Positions 45,504 through 52,723 of a stretch of DNA of 64,000 bases are shown here, piece by piece (the first letter of the stretch is position 1; every line of letters begins with the position of its first letter). The DNA is taken from positions 186,001 to 250,000 of the forward strand of contig NZ_VLKJ01000002.1 in assembly GCF_007830315.1 (NCBI RefSeq). The letters run 5' to 3'. This stretch comes from Novosphingobium taihuense (GTDB lineage Bacteria; Pseudomonadota; Alphaproteobacteria; Sphingomonadales; Sphingomonadaceae). The notes below the pieces were generated by a model that did not search any database, was not told the origin of the DNA, and saw nothing but the letters and a program-made list of their open reading frames with translations. Both the position numbers and the translations under genes were made by a program.

Positions 45504-46304
45504 TTAGCCCGGCATGTAGAGTTGCGCGGCCTTGCCCCCATCGACGGGCAGCGCGGTGCCGGTGATGTAGCTCGCCTTGCGCGAAAGCATGAACACGATG
45601 GCCTCGGCCAGTTCATCCGGCTCGCCCCCGCGCTGCATCGGGATCGCACGGGTCGTGGCGGCGGCAAAATCGGGCGCGCGGCTTTCGTAATCCTGCGTCG
45701 CGGCAGTCTGGACCTGCCCCGGCACGATGGCGTTGACGCGAATGCCAAGCGGCGCACCCTCCATCGCAGCTGCCGCAGTAAAGTGCACCAGTGCCGCCTT
45801 CGATGCCGAATAGCTTGCCATGTTGGCCAGCGCCTTGATCCCGCAGGTCGAGGCGATGTTGACGATCGAACCGCGCTGGCGGCCTTCGGGCTCCTGCCGT
45901 GCCATCACCGCCATCGCCGCCTTCGTGCCCACGAACACCGCATCGGCATTGACCGCAAAGTCCTTGCGCCAGTGCTCCAGCGTAAGCTTGGCAATCGGAG
46001 CGTAGTGGACCGACATGGCGTTGTTCACCAGCATGTCGAGCCGGCCATGGCGCGCGGCCACGTCCTCGATCAGCGCGGTGAAGGCATCGAAGTCCGAGAC
46101 GTCGAGCTTGGCCGCCTCGACCGTGCCGACCTCTGCGATCTCGGCGCGCGCTGCCTCGAGCCTGTCGTCACGGCGGGCGCAGATAACCACGGTCGCGCCA
46201 CGCGCGGCGAGCAGTTTCGCGGTGGCGAGACCGATGCCATCGCTGCCGCCGGTCACCACGGCGACTTGCCCTGCGAAGTCCTGCAAGTTCGAATCCTGCG
46301 CCAT
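45504..46304 (-). CDS. SDR oxidoreductase
   Basis: A 266-residue classical SDR. It has TGGSDGIGLATA, VNNAMS, Ser in NIASTCG, YSASK as Tyr-x3-Lys, and ALPVDGG at the C-terminus. ATG 46304 is chosen because GAGGAGG lies just upstream. It shares a 310-base divergent control region with the HsaA-like monooxygenase gene, and precedes the acyl-CoA dehydrogenase in the same operon. Confidence 0.88.
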   Translation of the reverse strand: MAQDSNLQDFAGQVAVVTGGSDGIGLATAKLLAARGATVVICARRDDRLEAARAEIAEVGTVEAAKLDVSDFDAFTALIEDVAARHGRLDMLVNNAMSVHYAPIAKLTLEHWRKDFAVNADAVFVGTKAAMAVMARQEPEGRQRGSIVNIASTCGIKALANMASYSASKAALVHFTAAAAMEGAPLGIRVNAIVPGQVQTAATQDYESRAPDFAAATTRAIPMQRGGEPDELAEAIVFMLSRKASYITGTALPVDGGKAAQLYMPG

Positions 46305-46375
46305 CACGGCCTCCTCTTCCAAACCTTCCGGCGGTTCAGCGCATCTGCGATGATTCGGGCCGCCATGTCAATCCA

Positions 46376-46407
46376 ATGCGTAATTCAATATTATCCAATT
46401 TACGAAT
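46376..46407 (-). promoter_or_regulatory. Island operator upstream of the SDR/acyl-CoA dehydrogenase operon
   Basis: ATGCGTAATTCA (46376-46387), a full match to the element, faces AATTTACGAAT (46397-46407), giving an imperfect inverted repeat GCGTAATT/AATTTACG. It lies about 70 bases before the SDR start. Confidence 0.5.
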
Positions 46408-46493
46408 CAGTGGATGAATTGTCCCCTAACGACCCGGCTCTGCGGAAGCTTTGCCTCGGGTTTTGCAGAAATTCTGCTTTATCCCCTGTCACT

Positions 46494-46531
46494 TTGGGCA
46501 TTGCGTGATTTTTTCTCTATAATATCACGCA
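46494..46531 (+). promoter_or_regulatory. Promoter with operator across the -10 for the HsaA-like gene
   Basis: A consensus -10 TATAAT (46518-46523) has TTGGGC (46494-46499) 18 bases before it. TGCGTGAT (46502-46509) and ATCACGCA (46524-46531) are a perfect 8-bp inverted repeat with a 14-base spacer that brackets the -10. A protein bound here would block the promoter. The region is markedly AT-rich. Confidence 0.68.
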
Positions 46532-46614
46532 TAAGACAGTATGAGTCTTTGAAAGGCAGTATATGCGGAGAAATTAATTCCAGCATGTGCGCATGAGTTT
46601 TGGGGAGACTACCG

Positions 46615-47727
46615 ATGGCCATTTCCGCTTCCACGCTTGATCTGGTGGCCACCCATGCCGCCGAGGGCCGGAAAGCGCGGCGCATTGCGCAGCCGGTGGT
46701 CGATGCGCTGACGGCGGACGGCTTCTTCCGCCACTTCACGCCAAAACAGTACGGCGGCCACGCCGGTCGCCCGCAGGACTTCTTCCTTGACCAGATCGCC
46801 ATTGCCGAGCGGGACATGAGCACTGCCTGGGCGCTCGGCATCGTCGCGGTCCACAACTACCAGATCGCGCTGATGGACCGCCGCGCGCAGGAAACGATCT
46901 TTGCCGATGGCCCCGACGCGATGATCTCCAGCTCCTACAACCCTGTGGGAGCAAGGGCCGAGAAGGTCGATGGCGGCGTGATGCTCTCGGGTCGCTGGGG
47001 CTGGTCAAGCGGCTCGGCGCATTGCAACTGGGTGCTGCTGGGCGGCGTCATCCCCGAAGAGGGCTATCGCACCCACCTCGTGCCGAACACGCAGTACCGC
47101 ATCGACGACACCTGGTTCACCATGGGCCTGCAGGGCACCGGGTCGAACGATATCGTCATCGACGAGCCCGTCTTCGTGCCCGACCACATGACCCACAAGC
47201 AGATGGACGGGTTCAACTGTCTCCACGAACAAGGCCCCGGCGTCTATGACCTGCCATGGGCACAAGTGTTCGTGCGCGTCGTCAACACCAGCGCGATCGG
47301 CGCGGTGCGTCATGCCATCTCCCTGATGCGCGAGCGCGCCGGGATGACCACCACCGACATGACCAAGAGCAACGCCGACCCCGACGTGCTTGCCCGCATT
47401 GCCCGCGCCGCCAACCTTGCCGATGAAGCCACCGCCGTGATGGTTCGCGCCTATGACGAGATGGAAGCAGCGGACTGGCGCCCGACCATGCTCGACCGCG
47501 TCCGCTATCGCTATCAGGCAAGCTTGGTGGGCGACCGCTGCATCAAGGCGATGGACCTGCTGATGGATGTGGCGGGCGGCCGCTCGGTCTATGCCGGCAG
47601 CGCATTCCAGGACCTGTGGCACGACGTCCGCATGGCCCGCGCCCACGTTGCCAACAACCCTGTCGGCTTTGCCCGCAATTACGCCAACATGCTCATGGGC
47701 GGCGAGAACGGCGATCTCTTCCTCTGA
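46615..47727 (+). CDS. HsaA/HpaB-like flavin-dependent monooxygenase (acyl-CoA dehydrogenase fold)
   Basis: A 370-residue protein of the acyl-CoA dehydrogenase-fold group D flavin monooxygenases (HsaA/DszC type). It has FFRHFTPKQYGGHAGR near the N-terminus, ISSSYNPVG, SGRWGWSSGSAHCNWVLLG and a C-terminal DVAGGRSVYAGSAFQDLWHDVRMARAH motif typical of HsaA-like enzymes. These use reduced flavin from a separate reductase to hydroxylate an aromatic ring. The ATG at 46615 follows GGGGAG. The probable reductase partner is at 50754-51293. Confidence 0.85.
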   Translation: MAISASTLDLVATHAAEGRKARRIAQPVVDALTADGFFRHFTPKQYGGHAGRPQDFFLDQIAIAERDMSTAWALGIVAVHNYQIALMDRRAQETIFADGPDAMISSSYNPVGARAEKVDGGVMLSGRWGWSSGSAHCNWVLLGGVIPEEGYRTHLVPNTQYRIDDTWFTMGLQGTGSNDIVIDEPVFVPDHMTHKQMDGFNCLHEQGPGVYDLPWAQVFVRVVNTSAIGAVRHAISLMRERAGMTTTDMTKSNADPDVLARIARAANLADEATAVMVRAYDEMEAADWRPTMLDRVRYRYQASLVGDRCIKAMDLLMDVAGGRSVYAGSAFQDLWHDVRMARAHVANNPVGFARNYANMLMGGENGDLFL

Positions 47728-48000
47728 CGCTGCCTTGCCAGCGCGCGGCGATCGCACAACGCCTGAAGGGGCCGCCTTTTACCAAGCGGACCGGGCTTTC
47801 GGCTTGTTCGATGATCATGTCACCCCCCAGGCCCGGGCCTTCCCCGCAGGGGATTTCCTCCCCGCGCGCGAAGCTGCTGGCCCGGTGAAGCGGGGCCAAC
47901 TGTTGAAATCGCATTCTGAGAGAATCCACGGGAACCAATAACTTGGCTGAGGGTTGGGTATGCCTGCGCAGTTGCAACCCGAATTCTGGAGGCCTTGCTC
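47728..48000. other. Intergenic stretch without recognised gene
   Basis: No reading frame here has convincing coding features. GGGTTG (47951-47956) and CAACCC (47975-47980) can pair as a small hairpin downstream of the monooxygenase gene. Nothing else was recognised. Confidence 0.4.
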
Positions 48001-48231
48001 GTGGCATCGAGACCAGCCCATTCCTGCCGCCGGGACAGCTCGCCTGTGGACGTTCAGGCCGGAAACCGTAGGAGATCGAACGCGGCGTTGATCTCTGCGT
48101 TCAAGCTGGCGGTTGCCATCAACCTCCTCGCCTGCATCCTTCTCCTGCCCGAGCTCATTGCCCAACGCGAAGCCAGCAGGATGAGCGCTCGTATAGCTGC
48201 GGAAATAGGCGCGATACCGGCTTCTAGCTGA
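48001..48231 (+). CDS. Possible small single-membrane-segment protein
   Basis: A 76-residue frame with a GTG start preceded by GGAGG (spacing 8). It contains one clear hydrophobic segment (ISAFKLAVAINLLACILLLP) after a basic N-terminus, and a short charged tail. Its 3' end overlaps the convergent SDR gene by 8 bases. I recognise no family; it may be a chance frame. Confidence 0.3.
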   Translation: MASRPAHSCRRDSSPVDVQAGNRRRSNAALISAFKLAVAINLLACILLLPELIAQREASRMSARIAAEIGAIPASS

Positions 48232-49024
48232 ACCACGCCCCGCCATTGACGTTGACCGTGCTGCCGGTGGCATAGCTGGCATCGTCGCTGGCGAGATAGG
48301 CCACCGCGCCCGCCACTTCCTCGGGCCGCGCCAGCCGCTTCATCACGCTGTCGGCCGCAACGGCGGCTTTCACCTCTTCGGGCAGGGGCGCGTAGATCGG
48401 CGTTTCGGTTGCCCCCGGATTGACCGCGTTGACCCGGATGCCGCGTGGCGCCAGTTCACGCGCCATCGCGCGGGTCATGCCGAGCACCGCAGCCTTGGCC
48501 GTCACGTAAGGCACCGGCCCATTGCCCGCGAGCGCGGCGGTGGAGCCGATGTTGACGATCGTGCCTCCGGTCCCCTGCTCGCTCATGATCCGCACCGCCG
48601 CGCGGCTGCAGCGAAACGCACCGTCGAGCGTCACCGCCAGCACGCGTGACCAGCCCTCGTCGCTGCAATGGATGGTCTGGTCGGCAAAGGCGCTGTCATC
48701 GCCCCCGGCGCGCGCGGCCTGCCCTGCATAGAACTCGGCCATGCCATCGCCCGGTGCGCTGCCGATCCCGGCGTTGTTGACCAGAACATCAACCCCACCG
48801 AGCTTTGCCGCCACTTCGGCAAAGGCCGCGTCTACCGATGCACTGTCGGCAACGTCGCATGCCACGCCGATGTGAGGATGCAACAACACCGTGCCCGCCT
48901 TCTCCGCCGCTAGATCGAGCACGGCGACAACCGCGCCCTCGTCCGCCAGCCGCCGCGCAATCGCCGCGCCGATCCCTTGCGCCCCGCCGGTCACGACCGC
49001 GCGCTTGCCTTCGAGTCTTTGCAT
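48224..49024 (-). CDS. SDR oxidoreductase
   Basis: A 266-residue classical SDR. It has TGGAQGIGAAIA at about residues 12-23, VNNAGIG, Ser in NIGSTAALAG, YVTAK as Tyr-x3-Lys, and VNVNGG at the C-terminus. An insert after NNAGIG (PGDGMAEFYAGQAARAGGDD) lengthens the substrate loop. AGAGG upstream supports ATG 49024. It follows the old-yellow-enzyme gene by 10 bases in a minus-strand operon. Confidence 0.88.
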   Translation of the reverse strand: MQRLEGKRAVVTGGAQGIGAAIARRLADEGAVVAVLDLAAEKAGTVLLHPHIGVACDVADSASVDAAFAEVAAKLGGVDVLVNNAGIGSAPGDGMAEFYAGQAARAGGDDSAFADQTIHCSDEGWSRVLAVTLDGAFRCSRAAVRIMSEQGTGGTIVNIGSTAALAGNGPVPYVTAKAAVLGMTRAMARELAPRGIRVNAVNPGATETPIYAPLPEEVKAAVAADSVMKRLARPEEVAGAVAYLASDDASYATGSTVNVNGGAWFS

Positions 49025-49034
49025 GTCGCCTCTT

Positions 49035-50105
49035 TCAACCCGCACGCGGATAATCGGTATAGCCGCGCGCGTCGTCGCCGTGGCCGGTGTAGAAGGTGTT
49101 GCGATCCCCCTTGGCGAGCGGCGCACCCGTTCGGAATCGCTCCACCAGATCGGGATTGGCGATATAAGCGTATCCGAACGAGACCGCCTCGGCCTTGCCC
49201 TCGCCGATCACCGCATTGGCCTTGTCCAGCGTCAGCCCGCAGTTCTCGATCACCGCGCCCGTCCAGTTGGCCCGCACCAGTTCCAGCGCATCAAACCCCG
49301 CATTGGGAATATGGATCAGGTGGCAATAGGCCAGACCCATGCCGTCCACCGCCTTCAGCAGCGTGGCGTAAGTCTCCGCCGGGTCCGCATCGGCCATGCC
49401 GTTGAAGGTCACTCCCGGACAGATCCGAAAGCCCACGCGCCCCGGCCCCACCGCCGCCGCCAGCGCTGCAAGCGTCTCGACCACGAAGCGCACGCGGTTC
49501 TCGGCACTGCCGCCATAGGCATCGCTGCGCTGGTTCGAATTGGACGAAAGGAACTGCATCGGCAGGTAGCCGCTGGCGCAATGCAGCTCCACCGCATCGA
49601 TCCCGGCTTCGCGGGCATTGCGCGCCGCGCTCACATACTCGGCAATCACGCCCGGAATCTCGTGCGCTGCCAAAGCCCGTGGCATCTCGGTCGACACCGG
49701 CACGCCATCGGGGCCGGGTATCGGATCGGGGCAGGCAATGGCACTGGGCGCAACCGTCTCGGCATCCGCCGCCTTGTTCGCGCGCACCGCCGCGCGGCCC
49801 ACGTGCATTAGCTGCATCGCGATGAGGCCGCCTTCTGCATGTACCGCATCGGCCACGTTGCGCCAGCCTGCCACCTGCTCGGGCGAATGGATGCCAGGCG
49901 TGCGCCAGTAGCCCTTGCCATGCGGCGAAGGCTGGGTGCCCTCGGTCACGATCAGCCCCGCCGAGGCGCGCTGGCGGTAATATTCGACCATCAGGTCGGT
50001 CGGCTCGTCGAGCGGCCCCGCCCGGTCACGCGTCATCGGGGCCATGACCACGCGGTTGCGCAAGCTCAGATCACCGATGTGGACTGGCGAGAAGACGTCA
50101 GCCAC
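49035..50105 (-). CDS. Old-yellow-enzyme-family ene-reductase (NemA-like)
   Basis: A 356-residue FMN reductase of the OYE family. It has FSPVHIGDLSLRNRVVMAPMTR at the start and RSDAYGGSAENRVRF in the barrel. Such enzymes reduce activated C=C bonds. The active-site pair is normally His with Asn or His three residues on; here it reads HCAS, so the second residue is Ser. Start GTG 50105 has GGAG nine bases upstream; a TTG at 50114 overlapping the previous stop is also possible. Confidence 0.87.
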   Translation of the reverse strand: MADVFSPVHIGDLSLRNRVVMAPMTRDRAGPLDEPTDLMVEYYRQRASAGLIVTEGTQPSPHGKGYWRTPGIHSPEQVAGWRNVADAVHAEGGLIAMQLMHVGRAAVRANKAADAETVAPSAIACPDPIPGPDGVPVSTEMPRALAAHEIPGVIAEYVSAARNAREAGIDAVELHCASGYLPMQFLSSNSNQRSDAYGGSAENRVRFVVETLAALAAAVGPGRVGFRICPGVTFNGMADADPAETYATLLKAVDGMGLAYCHLIHIPNAGFDALELVRANWTGAVIENCGLTLDKANAVIGEGKAEAVSFGYAYIANPDLVERFRTGAPLAKGDRNTFYTGHGDDARGYTDYPRAG

Positions 50106-50110
50106 GCCGG

Positions 50111-50740
50111 TCAACTCCGCACGCGGGGCTTAGGCAACGGCGCACCGCGGCGCATCGTCTCGATGAACTTTTCCAACGGCGCGGGCGGCTCGACCGGCCC
50201 GTCATGCGGTTGCCCCTGCCGTGCCCAATAGGTCTTCCAGCTGGGGAACAGGTCGTGGAAGCTGCCATGATAGGGCGGCACACCCGGCCAGCGCATCTTG
50301 CGATCGCCGATTGGCGGTTTGTTGAGGTCGCTCGCGTACCAGTATAGCGGCAGGCGGCGGCGGAAGTACCAACGGCCCTCGATGCGTTCGTACTGGTCAA
50401 AATACATCATCTGCATGATGACCCAATCCGCGCCGCACTCGTGCTCGTTCTTGGAATAGACCACGCCTTGCGCATGGTCGGGATCGTCGAAGTCGATCAC
50501 GTGGCCGCCGATGTGGTGGCTCGTCCCGTCGAACTGCATCGAATGCGTCTCGTCGAACCAGTCGCGCAGCGCCTTGCGCCCGCTCTTGCCGCCGCCGACG
50601 CGGACGTCCTCGGGGAACAGGTTCACCCAGGCATCGCCATCGCGCATGTCCAGCGCGAGCGAATACTTGGCGGGCAACTGCCGGATCGCGTCGAGCGATT
50701 CCAGCCGGTCGATGCGGGCGAGCAGGGATTGATCGGTCAT
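50111..50740 (-). CDS. NTF2-like/SnoaL-type protein
   Basis: A 209-residue protein of the SnoaL_4-like group. It opens with RIDRLESLDAIRQLPAKYSLALDMRD, then a His-rich GTSHHIGGHVIDFDDPDHA and a YERIEGRWYFRRR strand. It lies between the flavin reductase and the OYE reductase, 13 bases after the former. Proteins of this type include steroid dehydratases and isomerases. It is the fourth and largest of the NTF2-like set in the window. Confidence 0.78.
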   Translation of the reverse strand: MTDQSLLARIDRLESLDAIRQLPAKYSLALDMRDGDAWVNLFPEDVRVGGGKSGRKALRDWFDETHSMQFDGTSHHIGGHVIDFDDPDHAQGVVYSKNEHECGADWVIMQMMYFDQYERIEGRWYFRRRLPLYWYASDLNKPPIGDRKMRWPGVPPYHGSFHDLFPSWKTYWARQGQPHDGPVEPPAPLEKFIETMRRGAPLPKPRVRS

Positions 50741-50753
50741 CGGGTTTGCGCCT

Positions 50754-51293
50754 TCAGGAAATTGGAGCGGGCCGGCAGAGCGCGCCATTGGCCCAGCCGA
50801 GGATGTCGTCGCTGCCCGAGGTGATCAGGTCGTCCACCTCGCCCACCAGCAGGTCGTGCGTGCCGAAGCTGACGGATTGGCGGATCGTGCAGAAGATCGC
50901 GGCAGGCGCATTGTCGATGAACCACACGCCCCCATGTCGAGAATTGGCATGTGAATGGTGCACATGTTGCCGCCAATCCTCCTGCGTGAACCGGGCATCG
51001 CGCGCGGCGGGATCGGCAAAGGGCAAAACGTGCCCGTCCTGCCCCGCCTGCAGCAGATTGATGCAGAAGCGCCCTGCCCGCACCATCGCGTCATAGGCGC
51101 TGCCCGAACGGTTCACGCAGATCGCCATGGCGGGCGGATCGAGGCACACCGGCATCAGTGCCGACATCGCCAGCCCCACCGGCGCGCCACTGTCTGGATC
51201 GAAGCTGGTAACGATGCCCAGCGGCGCGGGCATGAACCGCAGCACGCGCTTCAACCGGGCATCGAGCGGAAGGCTGGTCTGCGTCAATCTCAC
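50754..51293 (-). CDS. Flavin reductase (HpaC/HsaB-like)
   Basis: A 179-residue flavin reductase-like protein. LRFMPAPLGIVTSF near the N-terminus, AMAICVNRSGSAYD in the middle and SFGTHDLLVGEVDDL with its conserved His are typical. It would supply reduced flavin to a two-component monooxygenase, most likely the HsaA-like enzyme at 46615. A TATAAT on the minus strand at 51352-51357 is too close to the upstream in-frame ATG at 51344, so I place the start at GTG 51293 (or TTG 51287), where GGGGAG occurs. Confidence 0.82.
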   Translation of the reverse strand: MRLTQTSLPLDARLKRVLRFMPAPLGIVTSFDPDSGAPVGLAMSALMPVCLDPPAMAICVNRSGSAYDAMVRAGRFCINLLQAGQDGHVLPFADPAARDARFTQEDWRQHVHHSHANSRHGGVWFIDNAPAAIFCTIRQSVSFGTHDLLVGEVDDLITSGSDDILGWANGALCRPAPIS

Positions 51294-51351
51294 TCCCCTC
51301 ACCCGGTCCGCGACTGACGGGCGAATCCGGATCAATCTTGCCATCTGCGCT

Positions 51352-51382
51352 ATTATATATCATTTGCTCTACGCAAATGCAA
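51352..51382 (-). promoter_or_regulatory. Promoter with operator for the flavin reductase operon
   Basis: On the minus strand TATAAT (51352-51357) is preceded after 19 bases by TTGCAT (51377-51382). TTTGC-N5-GCAAA (51363-51377), containing TACGCAAA, fills the spacer as a small perfect palindrome. This is the island element placed between -35 and -10. Confidence 0.58.
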
Positions 51383-51459
51383 AGTGAAACGGCTCAACCC
51401 GCCACGAACCCGCAGCCACCCCGCACCCGTCCCCACCATCGGCACAAGACCGACAGCAC

Positions 51460-51550
51460 ATGGATCCCGGCCTGCGCCGGGATAACGTGGAAAATTCTGT
51501 GAAATTATGCCGTCAAGGCAACCGTCACCCCGGCGCAGGCCGGGGTCCAT
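51460..51550. repeat. REP-like palindrome pair, copy 1
   Basis: Two palindromic units in inverted order, ATGGATCCCGGCCTGCGCCG (from 51460) and CACCCCGGCGCAGGCCGGGG (51526-51545) ending GTCCAT, are separated by about 35 AT-richer bases. The arrangement is REPIN-like and recurs at 56256-56335. Confidence 0.75.
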
Positions 51551-51610
51551 TGCGCTGCAGACCGTCGCAACCCCGCCGCTCGGGCCCGAAACGCTCAGGC
51601 CCCGAAACGC

Positions 51611-52099
51611 TCAGACGTCGTCGTCGATCACTTCAGGCTTGGTGATCTTGGCCATGCGCGAGTTGTACTTGACCGTCTTCACCGCGATCGAGGTTTCGAC
51701 GTGGTGCACGCCATCGATCGCCAGGATCTTGTCCGAGGCCAGTTCGACCAGCGCATCAAGCTCATCGATCAGGCACAGCGCGGCGAGGTTGAATTCGCCC
51801 ATCGTGATCAGCACCGCGTTGATGCCGGGAATGTCGGCCACGACCTGCGCCACTTCGCGCACGCGGTGCACGTCGGCCTGGATATTGATGAAGGCGAGCC
51901 GTGCGCGCTTGCCCATCTCGAAGCCGGTGATCGCGGTGAACGCGATCAGACCGTCCTGCTGCAACCGCTTGATGCGGCCGCGCACGGTGCCTTCGGTCAC
52001 GCCCAGTTCCGCCGCGATCTTGCGGTTGGAAACGCGCGCGTCTTGCGAGAGCATTTCGATCAGCTGCTGGTCGAGCGCGTCAAGTGCCGGTGCCGCCAT
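51611..52099 (-). CDS. Lrp/AsnC-family regulator (pair B, second gene)
   Basis: A 162-residue Lrp/AsnC protein. The HTH KIAAELGVTEGTVRGRIKRLQ is at about residues 27-47, nearly identical to that of 43215-43733; a RAM domain follows and it ends with TVKYNSRMAKI. It is three bases after the first gene of the pair, so they are co-expressed. Gene order and types match pair A exactly. Confidence 0.92.
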   Translation of the reverse strand: MAAPALDALDQQLIEMLSQDARVSNRKIAAELGVTEGTVRGRIKRLQQDGLIAFTAITGFEMGKRARLAFINIQADVHRVREVAQVVADIPGINAVLITMGEFNLAALCLIDELDALVELASDKILAIDGVHHVETSIAVKTVKYNSRMAKITKPEVIDDDV

Positions 52100-52102
52100 G
52101 GT

Positions 52103-52600
52103 TCAGCCCTCCCCGCCCTTGGTCACGCCGCTGCGGCCCGCGATCGGGGCCACGTCGAACTTGTACTTGATGATGTCGACCACCACAGCCGGGGTAAGCG
52201 AGCGGATGCCGCGGATGCCGGAAAGGTCATCGAGCAGGAACTGCGAAAGATCGTCAAAATCATGCAGCGCCACGAGCATGTCGATGTCGTAGCGACCGGT
52301 CACCAGATGCGTTGCAAAGACTTCGGGCAAGGCCGCCAGTTCGGCCGCCACTTCCGAAGCAGGACGTCCATCGACCTGGACCGAGATGCGCAGCAGCACA
52401 TTGAAGCCATGCGCAGTGAAGTCCGAGACCGCCACCACGCGCAGCTGGTCGGCATCTTCCATGCGCTTGATGCGCGTGGATACCGTCGTCGCCGTCAGCC
52501 CGAGCTTCTCGGCGATCTGCTGGTTGTTGGCCCGCCCGTTCAGGCGGAGTTGTTCGACGATGTTGAGATCGGTCGCGTCGTAGCTGAAAGTCTGCGTCAT
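52103..52600 (-). CDS. Lrp/AsnC-family regulator (pair B, first gene)
   Basis: A 165-residue Lrp/AsnC protein. The HTH is IAEKLGLTATTVSTRIKRM, followed by LRVVAVSDFTAHGFNVLLRISVQV, the same block as in the first gene of pair A. ATG 52600 is chosen; the upstream in-frame extension is non-coding in character. Upstream lie a GATAAT -10 candidate on the minus strand (52668-52673) and TTGCGCAA (52638-52645) and ATGCGCAA (52700-52707) operator variants. Confidence 0.91.
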   Translation of the reverse strand: MTQTFSYDATDLNIVEQLRLNGRANNQQIAEKLGLTATTVSTRIKRMEDADQLRVVAVSDFTAHGFNVLLRISVQVDGRPASEVAAELAALPEVFATHLVTGRYDIDMLVALHDFDDLSQFLLDDLSGIRGIRSLTPAVVVDIIKYKFDVAPIAGRSGVTKGGEG

Positions 52601-52637
52601 GGTCCCCGGCGTGCCGCCCGAATTGTCTCGGGTCGGT

Positions 52638-52707
52638 TTGCGCAAGGGGTTGCGATCCGTCAACCTCATTATCGACCGCAATCGGCGCGAGTGCGGATCA
52701 TGCGCAA
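52638..52707 (-). promoter_or_regulatory. Possible promoter and operator variants of Lrp pair B
   Basis: TTGCGCAA (52638-52645) and ATGCGCAA (52700-52707) flank a minus-strand GATAAT (52668-52673). They resemble the TTGCGCAT pair at 37827-37871. No convincing -35 was found and TGCGCA is not rare in GC-rich DNA, so support is modest. Confidence 0.35.
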
Positions 52708-52723
52708 TGCAAGAGCGCCCCTG

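Noticed and set aside
47693..48007. Minus-strand frame of 104 codons in the gap after the HsaA-like gene
   Set aside because: Arg-rich product, no good ribosome site and overlap with the 3' end of the monooxygenase gene.
51460..51550. Terminator or CRISPR-like repeat
   Set aside because: Only two inverted units with one spacer, matching a REP-type doublet seen again at 56256-56335; no direct repeats.
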